In this document: piece after piece, positions 57,314-64,000 of the stretch
Layout of the letters: each line of letters opens with the position of its first letter
Position numbering within the stretch: position 1 is the stretch's first letter
Assembly: GCA_035295745.1 (NCBI GenBank)
Contig: DATGIL010000072.1
Span: forward strand, 183,603 to 247,602
Direction of reading: 5' to 3'
Origin: JAIQFL01 sp035295745
GTDB taxonomy: Bacteria > Acidobacteriota > Terriglobia > Bryobacterales > Bryobacteraceae
Length of the DNA stretch: 64,000 nucleotides
Translations under genes and position numbers: made by a program
Notes under the pieces: model-generated
What the model was told of the DNA's origin: nothing
What the model saw: only the letters and a program-made list of their open reading frames with translations
The model's database searches: none

Positions 57314-58264
57314 ATGTCAACCAGACGCATTCTCACGATTCTGGCCGCGCTGCTCGTGGCGGCTGTACTGCAAGCCCAGACCAACCCCCTCTGGCATGAG
57401 GAAAAGATCAAGAACTACCTGCCCCACATGACATGGCCCGAGGTTCAAGATCTGCTCACCCGCACCGACATGGTGATTATTCCAGTCGCCTCGCTAGAGG
57501 AGCATGGCCCGCAGACGCCCATCGGCACCGACTTCCTGAGCGGCGTGGAGACCGCCAAGCTCATCGCGCAAAAGACCGACGTCCTGGTAGCCCCTGTCTT
57601 GCTGCCGGGCATCTCCCCCTACCACATGGAGTTCCCGGGGACGATCACCATCTCGCACGACACGGCTCAGCGCGTTTACTTCGAGGCGGTGCAAAGCCTC
57701 ATCCATCACGGATTCCGGCGGATTCTCTTCCTCAATGCCCACACAGGGAACCAGTACCTCACCGCCTATGTTGCCGATCGGATCAATCAGGAGACCGCCG
57801 CCATCGCCGTGGAACTGCACACCGTCACACAAGGTGCTCCGGCAGCCTCGCCGGCGGTTCGCACGACCTCATCGGCCGCCCCTTTCGACCGGCACGCCGG
57901 CGTCGGCGAGACCAGCAGCGCCATGTTTCTCATCCCGACCCTCGTGGATCTCTCGAAGGCCGGCAAGAACGATCTCACGCTTCCCGAGCACTTGAACAGG
58001 GTGCTCCCACAAGTCAATTCTGGCGACCGCGTCGCCAGTCAGGTCTTCCTCGCGGAAGCGCTCAAACCGAAGGACACCGGCAAACACACCTCCACCCGCG
58101 AGATGTCTGCTACGGGAGTCTGGAGCGAGCGGGATACCCGCGACGCCACCGCGGATCGTGGACGTGCCGCTACCAACTCGTTCGTGAATGCGGCCGTTGC
58201 CTTCATCGAGAAATGGAAGGTCATCCGGCCGCTCGCACCCCTCACGGAACGCCAGCAGCGGTGA
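57314..58264 (+). CDS. Secreted creatininase-family protein
   Basis: ATG 57314 gives MSTRRILTILAALLVAAVLQ, a Sec signal; the frame extends upstream without similarity. The 316-residue product has the metal-binding segment PVASLEEHGPQTPIGTDFLS (Glu, His and Asp ligands of the creatininase fold), VAPVLLPGISPYHMEFPGTI, ILFLNAHTGNQYLTAYV (the usual NGHGGN is here NAHTGN) and DRHAGVGETSSAMFLIP. Family members are metal-dependent amidohydrolases such as creatininase and FAPy deformylase-like enzymes. Secretion is unusual for classical creatininase. The divergent neighbour is also an amidase, suggesting related amide substrates. Confidence 0.8.
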   Translation: MSTRRILTILAALLVAAVLQAQTNPLWHEEKIKNYLPHMTWPEVQDLLTRTDMVIIPVASLEEHGPQTPIGTDFLSGVETAKLIAQKTDVLVAPVLLPGISPYHMEFPGTITISHDTAQRVYFEAVQSLIHHGFRRILFLNAHTGNQYLTAYVADRINQETAAIAVELHTVTQGAPAASPAVRTTSSAAPFDRHAGVGETSSAMFLIPTLVDLSKAGKNDLTLPEHLNRVLPQVNSGDRVASQVFLAEALKPKDTGKHTSTREMSATGVWSERDTRDATADRGRAATNSFVNAAVAFIEKWKVIRPLAPLTERQQR

Positions 58265-58274
58265 GATCGAGGGA

Positions 58275-58445
58275 GACGTGGCGCAAAGAACTCTGTGCTC
58301 ACGAAAGATTCCTGCGTTGACGCCCCTTCGTGGGGCAGATTCCAGTGCGAAGGCGAAACCCCCTTCTTAGGAAGACTCCCGTGCGCAGGGCGAAAAGCGT
58401 CGAGAGAAGTCTCGACGCGGCAAACACGAGTGTTTGCGCCACGTC
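58275..58445. repeat. Family A element with 13-bp terminal inverted repeats (MITE-like)
   Basis: GACGTGGCGCAAA (58275-58287) and TTTGCGCCACGTC (58433-58445) are exact reverse complements bounding 171 bp. The right arm contains GCGTCGAGAGAAGTCTCGACGC as a hairpin (58397-58418). The left arm is more degenerate. No coding capacity. It lies between the creatininase and the membrane-protein genes. Confidence 0.75.
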
Positions 58446-58463
58446 AGCGCATGAACGCCATTG

Positions 58464-59954
58464 TCATAGTGGATAGAATTCCGTAATGCCGCACTGCGAA
58501 CCGGCTTTCAAACTGAGGGTGATCATGCGGCCTTGTTGATCGAGATTGATCTGGTACAGCGGCAGGTCGCTCTCCTTCACCTGATACGTACCCGATTGGA
58601 GTCCCCACGAGTCGGCGTACGTAGAGACCACCAGCGGGCTCTCGCCGGCGACTCGCACACGGAACTGCGCGGTGGAGGGCTCGTAGTTCGCGTAGCTGTA
58701 ACAGCGGCCCACGCAGACGCGATCGATCATGTGCCCAAGGGGATTGACCCGCAACATCGACGCATCGATCGCGCTGATTACACGCTGCCCGGCAGGCAGG
58801 GCTTCGACGCGCCGTTCCATGCGGTCCTCAAACAGGTTGAATGCGCGCTCGTCGTGAAACAGGAATGCGAAGAAGATGACTGCAATTCCGGCGGCGAAGT
58901 ATTGGAGATTGCGGCGCGTTGGACCGGCCGCGGCCAAGGCGCAAAAGCACACCGTGAGAGGCAGAGACATGCGGTCAGCGATGTACGCCAAGGAGTGCTT
59001 GTACCCCGGAATCAGCACGCTGGTCGGAAATACCAGAGCCGCAAACGCGGTGAGCACGCAGAATTGAAACGGAACACTGGACAGCAATCCGCGCTTGCCC
59101 CATTGGCGCATCAAGCCGGCGATGGGCATCCCCCACACCAGCAGCAGCGCCGCCGCGATCAGCAGATACTTATCATCGAAGACCCAGACCTGGTCGAGCC
59201 CCGTCGCCGAGATGAATTGCGTGGGAAACCAGCGCGTGGTGATGCGCGCCCGCACGACAGCGCTCAGTAGGATCATCGCGATCAGCGCCGCCGCCATGAG
59301 ATAAACCCGCTGGCGCGGAGACAATCGGCGCGCGGTCCAAAGATAGGCGGCGAGTCCCACCGCCCACACCACGGGCAACGCGTGCGCCATCCACGCGACC
59401 GCCAGAATCGGCAAAGCCGGCAGGCAGTTGCGAAGTTCCCCGTGCCAACATAGCGCCAGGGCGCCCAGGCAAAGTCCCACGCTGATATAGAAGTTGAAGA
59501 AGCCCATGTGGAAGACCCAGCCGTAAGCCAGGATCGCGATCGCCGGCAGCATGTGCCATGCCGGACCGTCGGACACCGCGGAGACGAATGCAAAGGCGCC
59601 CCACACAAACGCCAGCACCGCCAGACTCACGGAAATACGCTGCGCCATACCCGCGCCTGCGAGGTGGAACAGCGCGGACAGAATCCAGTCGAAGAGAATG
59701 TTCGTGGACTGGCGCGCGAGAACCAGCCCCGGAGCCGCCCCTTGCCGGATCAGATCGGCGAGCCAGGCGTTGTAGAGGTGGCTCGAGAGATCGCCGGCCT
59801 GCAAGCGCGACTGCCAGAAGCACGGCAGCAGAACGGCGGCCGATGCCAGGGCGTATGCAGCGCGCCCTCGTCCCAAAGCCTGAAGCCTGGCCTCCCACGC
59901 GGAAGGATCGGGACTCGGGGCCGCAGCGCCTCGCTTGCGTTTCTTGGCGGACAT
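58464..59954 (-). CDS. Multipass membrane protein of unknown function (GT-C-like)
   Basis: The 496-residue protein starts MSAKKRKRGAAAPSPD (basic, cytoplasmic). It contains about 10-11 hydrophobic spans, for example YALASAAVLLPCFWQSRL, LAVLAFVWGAFAFVSAV, YLMAAALIAMILLSAVV, LLIAAALLLVWGMPIAGLM and YFAAGIAVIFFAFLF. The first extracytoplasmic loop has GDLSSHLYNAWLADLI, reminiscent of the Asp-containing loop of GT-C glycosyltransferases. A soluble C-terminal tail of ~110 residues has Cys pairs (DRVCVGRCYSYANYEP). Function is unknown; a lipid-linked sugar transferase is one possibility. Confidence 0.6.
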   Translation of the reverse strand: MSAKKRKRGAAAPSPDPSAWEARLQALGRGRAAYALASAAVLLPCFWQSRLQAGDLSSHLYNAWLADLIRQGAAPGLVLARQSTNILFDWILSALFHLAGAGMAQRISVSLAVLAFVWGAFAFVSAVSDGPAWHMLPAIAILAYGWVFHMGFFNFYISVGLCLGALALCWHGELRNCLPALPILAVAWMAHALPVVWAVGLAAYLWTARRLSPRQRVYLMAAALIAMILLSAVVRARITTRWFPTQFISATGLDQVWVFDDKYLLIAAALLLVWGMPIAGLMRQWGKRGLLSSVPFQFCVLTAFAALVFPTSVLIPGYKHSLAYIADRMSLPLTVCFCALAAAGPTRRNLQYFAAGIAVIFFAFLFHDERAFNLFEDRMERRVEALPAGQRVISAIDASMLRVNPLGHMIDRVCVGRCYSYANYEPSTAQFRVRVAGESPLVVSTYADSWGLQSGTYQVKESDLPLYQINLDQQGRMITLSLKAGSQCGITEFYPL

Positions 59955-59997
59955 CTACTCAGCGTAACGCAGGCGCTCGACCCCAAACCGGGGAACC

Positions 59998-60666
59998 TCA
60001 GAACAGCAGACTACATCCGTTGGATCCACAGCTTACCCCGGCGCTAGAGGAGGCGATGATCACCTCCGCCAGTCCGGCGACCTTCAAATGCAGCGCATTT
60101 ACCGTGATGCTCGCGCCCGATCCGAAGGCGTTGCTGTACACCGCGCTGCTTTGCTCGTTGATGATGAGCGAGCCAATCAGTAAAGGAACCGTTTGATTCG
60201 GCGCCCCGGTTACTGTGATCGGTTGACCATTCACTACCAGGTTGGCGATCGTCGATCCGCCGGTGACCGCGGGATTGCCGGCAGCGCACGACTGCGCGGA
60301 CGCGTTCGAGGTGAGTACCGAAGCGGTGATGCTCACGCCCACGGCGGTCACACTGATGTTCGCAACGGATGCCTGCGATGACGTCACCGAGTTCGATCCG
60401 TTGGTGCTCGCCGTGAGCAGATGAAGGTCCAGCAGCCCGGGCAGATCGATGCCGGCCAACTGCGTGGACAGCGATCCGCCGGAACTCGACAACGCTCCCG
60501 TATCGGAGACCGTCGTCTTGATTCCTAACGCATTCACGGAAGCGCCGAAAGCCTCTCCTGTGTAAGTGGGTGTGTTTTGCGCGTGCACAGTCGTAGGCCA
60601 TACGGCGACTCCGGCCAGCAGAAAGGCAGCGGTCATCATTCTTGAAGTGATTCTCTGTTGAAACAT
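59998..60666 (-). CDS. Secreted choice-of-anchor P-like protein
   Basis: The 222-residue product starts at ATG 60666 with CGGAGGG upstream. It has a signal peptide (ITSRMMTAAFLLAGVAVWPT, cleavage near VHA-QN). The mature part is Ser/Thr/Val-rich beta structure: GEAFGASVNALGIKTTVSDT, VTAVGVSITASVLTSNASAQ, TIANLVVNGQPITVTGAPNQ, INEQSSAVYSNAFGSGASIT, VNALHLKVAGLAEVIIASSS, ending with a Cys pair. This resembles the choice-of-anchor P exported family, a label from sorting-signal contexts. The anchor, if any, is not evident here. Function unknown. Confidence 0.65.
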   Translation of the reverse strand: MFQQRITSRMMTAAFLLAGVAVWPTTVHAQNTPTYTGEAFGASVNALGIKTTVSDTGALSSSGGSLSTQLAGIDLPGLLDLHLLTASTNGSNSVTSSQASVANISVTAVGVSITASVLTSNASAQSCAAGNPAVTGGSTIANLVVNGQPITVTGAPNQTVPLLIGSLIINEQSSAVYSNAFGSGASITVNALHLKVAGLAEVIIASSSAGVSCGSNGCSLLF

Positions 60667-60969
60667 GGTTCCCTCCGGTTCTCAACCAGTGTTCGCACAA
60701 ATTCTTATGGGAACAATATTGAATAACGTTAGCGTTTCCCCACGGCTGTCGAGGGGGTGAAACCCGATGCGAATATTACAGTTAGTTATTTTACGGATTC
60801 GAAATACAGTCGAAAAATAAAAGAATTCCAAGGCATTTTCTGATCCCAATTCCGCTACATCGCACGGTGCGTTCATCCAGAGAATTCTCCGGCGATGAGT
60901 CGCTTGTCTGGCGGTAAAACCGAGGCCCCCCAGTACGCTAAGCTGGAGTTGCCCGCAACTGTAAGGAAT
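60667..60969. other. AT-richer divergent intergenic region
   Basis: About 300 bp between the divergent choice-of-anchor P-like and permease genes. It is noticeably AT-richer (60775-60850) than its surroundings and likely holds both promoters. I tested it by eye for a GEMM-type riboswitch fold and did not find the conserved core. No small gene was seen. Confidence 0.5.
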
Positions 60970-63408
60970 ATGTCGATCTGGCAGGACATCCGCATCGCGT
61001 TCCGCCTGTTGTGGCGAACTCCTCTGCCCACTGCGATCGCCCTGCTTTCGATCGCGCTCAGCGTGGGCGCAACCGCCGTTGTCTTTGCCGCTGTCGAAGC
61101 GGTGCTGATCCGGCCGCTGCCGTACTTGCGGCCGAAGGAACTGGTGCAGTTCCGCAGCGAATTCGCGCGCATGCTGCAACAATCGAGCGGCGACTGGATC
61201 GTCTGGAACGATACACGCGAACTGCCTCAAAGGGCCCGAACGATCGGCCCCCTCGGAGTCTTCGGCAATGCCGTCTTCGATCTCGCCGGGGATGCGAATA
61301 CCACCCCGGAGGCACTCTACGGTCTTCAGATGAATGCGGCGCTCTTCCCGGTGCTGGGTGTCACACCGATGCTCGGGCGCAACGTCACTCCGGAGGAAGA
61401 CCGTCCAGGACAGCCGGACGTGATGATCCTCAGCTTTGGACTTTGGGTTCGCCGGTTTCACTCCGACCGCGCGGTCATCGGCCGGACGGTTCATGTCAGC
61501 GGGCGCGACTGCCAGATCATCGGGGTGATGCCGCCCGGCTTCAATTTCCCGATGAGGCGAGTGGCCGCACACACGCCATCGCCGTACGTAGAGTTCTGGG
61601 CGACACCGTTCCGGAAGTCGTCCAATCCGATTGCGGGTTATGACGCCGTGGCGCGGCTCCTCCCAGGAGTTTCTCTTGCCGCGGCGCGTCAGGAACTCGC
61701 CGGAATCAGCGGCGACCTGGAGCGCGAATTTCCGGCGACCAATCGCGACCGCACGATCCGGCTGAATCTGCTGCAAGATCGCGTGTTCGCAGGGGCGCGC
61801 AATGCACTTCTGCTATTGTTGGGCGCGGCTGCTTTCTTCATGCTGATCGGGTGCGCCAATGTCGCAAATCTGCTATTGGTGCGCGGTGTCTCGCGCCAGA
61901 GTGAAGTGGCGGTGCGCCTGGCGCTCGGAGCACGCGAGGGACGGATCATCCGGCAACTACTCACTGAGAGTTGCGTCCTGGCGCTGCTCGGCGGCATCGG
62001 CGGATACGTCCTCACAGTGGCGGCGTGGATGATTCTCCCCACAATTGCACCCGTCAGCATCCCAAGACTCACCGCCGCGCGCGCGGACTCTCACGTATTC
62101 GAATTCGCGCTCGTCCTGGCCATCTGCAATGGCGTCCTTTTTGGAATGGCGCCCGCGTTGCGGCTGGTGCGTACGCAACGCGGCGTGGCCGGATTGGGCC
62201 GCGGCGGGACTGCCCGGGGACACGATCGCGTCCGATTCGGACTGATCGTAGCCGAGGTGGCTCTGTGCGTCGTTCTGGTGGTGACGGGCGGCCAGTTGCT
62301 CGGTAGTTTTCGCAGACTACTCGCCAACGATCCGGGATTCGATGCCGATCGTGTTCTGGCATCGGTAGTCCTGCCCTCGCCCACGCGGTATCGCGATCCA
62401 CAGCGGCGTGCAGCATTTTACCAGAACATGCTGGATGCCCTTCGCGCATTGCCGGGAGTGGAGAGCGCCGGGACCGTGGACGCGCTTCCATTCAGCGGTG
62501 AGAATCACGGCGGCTACGTGAGCCGCGGTCTTTCATCGACGGAGCAGCCGCTCACAGCCGAAATCGATGTGGTCGGCGGTGAGTATCTCCAGGCCATGGG
62601 AGTACGTCTGATTGAAGGCCGCTGGTTTCGGGAGGAGGAATTCCGTGCGCCGGATGGCAACAGTTCCGGTCCCGCAATTGTGAGCACGTTTGTGGCGCAA
62701 CGACTTTGGCCAGGCCGAAGCGCCTTGGGGCAACTCATCTGCGTCTATTGCAGCCCGGAGAATCCCGATAATTGGCGGCAGGTGATCGGAGTGGTTTCGA
62801 ACTCGAGCCACATCGCTCTAGGCGACACGGAATTGGGCAATGTGTATCTGGCTGCCGCGGCCATGCAAAAGGGACAGTTCATCGTGGTGCGCACCCAGCG
62901 TCCCAAGGGTGAAATGGAAACGGCGATCCGGCGTGCTGTTGCCGCAATCGATCCGAATCAGCCCGTCTTCTTGAGTGCGATGATGCGCGATCTTGTCGCC
63001 GACTCGGTCGCGGAGCGGCGTTTCATCCTGACTCTGCTCGCCGTGACGGGGTTGCTCGCGCTCGCGATGGCGGCGGCCGGAGTCTATGGCGTAGTCGCGT
63101 ACAGCACGTCGCGCCGCACTCAGGAGATCGGGATTCGGATGGCCGTCGGGGCAACGCCCGGCGATGTCTTTTTGCTGATCTTCCGGCAAGGCTTCGGCAC
63201 GGTCGCATTCGGGCTCGCACTCGGCTTGGCAGCGGCGCTGCCCGCGTTACGCGCTCTGCGCAGCCTGCTGATCGGGCTGGAGCCGGGGCACTCCGTCTCC
63301 ATTGCGATCTCCACTTGCGTGGTCCTTCTGGCGGCGGGAATCGCATGCTGGATTCCGGCCCGCCGCGCGACGCGCACGGACCCCATCTCCGCATTGCGGG
63401 AGCCCTAG
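60970..63408 (+). CDS. ADOP-type ABC transporter permease (orphan)
   Basis: I chose ATG 60970 (MSIWQDIRIAFRLLWRTPLP) with TAAGGAAT upstream; the longer frame adds no membrane sequence. The 812-residue protein is a fused double MacB/FtsX permease. Residues ~20-240 hold a first span and the MacB_PCD domain. The first FtsX set is NALLLLLGAAAFFMLIGCAN with SRQSEVAVRLALGAREGRII. A second periplasmic domain (~residues 460-640) follows. The last set is ILTLLAVTGLLALAMAAAGV with RRTQEIGIRMAVGATPGDVF, ending WIPARRATRTDPISALREP. This is the acidobacterial duplicated orphan permease architecture. No ATPase gene is adjacent. Confidence 0.88.
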   Translation: MSIWQDIRIAFRLLWRTPLPTAIALLSIALSVGATAVVFAAVEAVLIRPLPYLRPKELVQFRSEFARMLQQSSGDWIVWNDTRELPQRARTIGPLGVFGNAVFDLAGDANTTPEALYGLQMNAALFPVLGVTPMLGRNVTPEEDRPGQPDVMILSFGLWVRRFHSDRAVIGRTVHVSGRDCQIIGVMPPGFNFPMRRVAAHTPSPYVEFWATPFRKSSNPIAGYDAVARLLPGVSLAAARQELAGISGDLEREFPATNRDRTIRLNLLQDRVFAGARNALLLLLGAAAFFMLIGCANVANLLLVRGVSRQSEVAVRLALGAREGRIIRQLLTESCVLALLGGIGGYVLTVAAWMILPTIAPVSIPRLTAARADSHVFEFALVLAICNGVLFGMAPALRLVRTQRGVAGLGRGGTARGHDRVRFGLIVAEVALCVVLVVTGGQLLGSFRRLLANDPGFDADRVLASVVLPSPTRYRDPQRRAAFYQNMLDALRALPGVESAGTVDALPFSGENHGGYVSRGLSSTEQPLTAEIDVVGGEYLQAMGVRLIEGRWFREEEFRAPDGNSSGPAIVSTFVAQRLWPGRSALGQLICVYCSPENPDNWRQVIGVVSNSSHIALGDTELGNVYLAAAAMQKGQFIVVRTQRPKGEMETAIRRAVAAIDPNQPVFLSAMMRDLVADSVAERRFILTLLAVTGLLALAMAAAGVYGVVAYSTSRRTQEIGIRMAVGATPGDVFLLIFRQGFGTVAFGLALGLAAALPALRALRSLLIGLEPGHSVSIAISTCVVLLAAGIACWIPARRATRTDPISALREP

Positions 63409-63474
63409 CGGACGGTGCGCAGCTTGCTACGCGTAACGTGCCATCAACGCTTGCTGCTGCGAGCGGCTGGCAAC

Positions 63475-64000
63475 GAGCCGCGACGGCAAGAAGCTGTGAG
63501 AAATCCCAATCGCTCCCAAAATCACTCCCTCACGGTCGTGGCTCGTTGCGAGCCGCGTGCGTCAAGCAAGCGATGTCCCAGTCGCTCCGAAAGAATCACT
63601 CCCTCACGGTCGTGGCTCGATGCGAGCCGCGTGCGTCAAGCAAGCGATGTCCCAATCGCTCCCAAAATCACTCCCTCACGGTCGTGGCTCGTTGCGAGCC
63701 GCGTGCGTCAAGCAAGCGATGTCCCAGTCGCTCCCAAAATCACTCCCTCACGGTCGTGGCTCGTTGCGAGCCGCGTGCGTCAAGCAAGCGATGTCCCAAT
63801 CGCTCCCAAAATCACTCCCTCACGGTCGTGGCTCGATGCGAGCCGCGCGCGTAAGCAAGCGATGTCCCGATCGCTCCCAAAATCACTCCCTCACGGTCGT
63901 GGCTCGTTGCGAGCCGCGCGCGTAAGCAAGCGATGTCCCAATCGCTCCCAAAATCACTCCCTCACGGTCGTGGCTCGTTGCGAGCCGCGTGGGGCAGCAA
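63475..64000 (-). repeat. Family B repeats, tandem array of ~7 units (period 71-74 bp)
   Basis: The unit CAAGCGATGTCCCAATCGCT / CCCAAAATCACTCCCTCACG / GTCGTGGCTCGTTGCGAGCC / GCGTGCGTCAAG repeats with starts of CGATGTCCC at 63571, 63645, 63717, 63789, 63860 and 63931. It continues to the window end. Units differ by a few bases (CGTCAAGC or CGTAAGC; GTTGCGAG or GATGCGAG). The orientation is opposite to the 53.5 kb cluster. Each unit contains an inverted GGCTCG..CGAGCC hairpin. Open frames across the array are by-products of its period. Confidence 0.9.

Noticed and set aside
60670..60969. Riboswitch (GEMM-like) before the choice-of-anchor P or ADOP gene
   Set aside because: A GC hairpin flanked by AAAC motifs looked suggestive, but the conserved core and tetraloop receptor were not found.
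63315..63925. Open frames across the family B array as repeat proteins
   Set aside because: The frames arise because the unit is often 72 bp and lacks stops in some frames. There is no start signal, the composition is Arg/Ser/Cys-rich, and neighbouring units break the frame with 71-74 bp spacing.
63475..64000. Tandem repeats at the right end as a CRISPR array
   Set aside because: Units are ~72 bp of continuous repeat with no unique spacers of constant length, and no cas genes are present.

Overview
The window is high-GC DNA that looks like a chromosome segment from an Acidobacteriota species of the Solibacter/Bryobacter type. The evidence is protein content. There are three large secreted proteins ending in the TIGR03437 domain typical of Solibacter, and two of them carry a TIGR03118 domain. 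There is a TIGR03435 remnant, an orphan ADOP-type permease plus a remnant of another, many Tat or Sec signal peptides, and an exo-glucosaminidase-like GH2 enzyme. No rRNA, tRNA or CRISPR array was recognised. The taxonomic call is an inference.

Layout. 1-5912: a cut-off alpha/beta-hydrolase gene and an intact NAD-dependent epimerase gene, separated by a ~4.0 kb polymorphic-toxin island (798-4801). The island holds an Rhs C-terminus, a zinc-peptidase-like toxin tip, at least one further toxin tip and several candidate immunity genes. It is bounded by direct repeats of 474 and 489 bp that carry the old epimerase/hydrolase junction. 5977-9723: two Tat-type Gfo/Idh/MocA oxidoreductases and two small secreted proteins. 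9894-12071: ECF sigma factor, zinc-finger anti-sigma factor and rsmA. 12086-15513: a MacA/MacB-like efflux operon. 15679-17996: STAS protein, TIGR03435 remnant, a sigma-54 activator without its DNA-binding domain, and a small unknown gene. 18121-20550: a VOC-VOC-DUF1349 fusion and a lipase-like hydrolase. 20504-23568: divergent aceA and aceB, the two glyoxylate-shunt enzymes. 23714-26916: a TPR/Fis-HTH protein overlapping leuA by 4 nt. 26917-31401: a decayed region with toxin, permease, HNH and IS1380 remnants, one intact secreted protein and one possible uracil-DNA-glycosylase-like protein. 31402-38366: a LysR regulator divergent from gltBD. 38395-51630: secreted TIGR03437 proteins, a VPS10/BNR propeller, the GH2 enzyme and glpK. 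51852-55276: OsmC, a zinc-peptidase-like effector with an overlapping lipoprotein, a ubiquitin-like MoaD/ThiS protein and a BNR propeller. 55568-63408: Tat-type amidase, creatininase-family protein, multipass membrane protein, choice-of-anchor P-like protein and an ADOP permease.

Two non-coding repeat families recur between genes. Family A is hairpin-bearing, about 50-60 bp per arm. It occurs alone or as inverted pairs that form 160-170 bp MITE-like elements (23.6, 40.7, 46.1 and 58.3 kb). Family B is a ~72 bp unit containing GAGCCGCGACCGTAAGGGAG-like sequence. It is scattered at 40.3 and 51.7 kb and tandemly amplified at 53.5 and 63.5 kb, in opposite orientations.

Metabolically the window combines acetate/C2 use (aceA, aceB), nitrogen assimilation (gltBD), leucine synthesis (leuA), glycerol entry (glpK), and extracellular breakdown of amino-sugar polymers and amides. 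The most unusual parts are the toxin island and its long duplication, the TPR-leuA coupling, the HExxH effector with overlapping lipoprotein, the propeller plus Gly-Gly ubiquitin-like pair, and the two repeat families.
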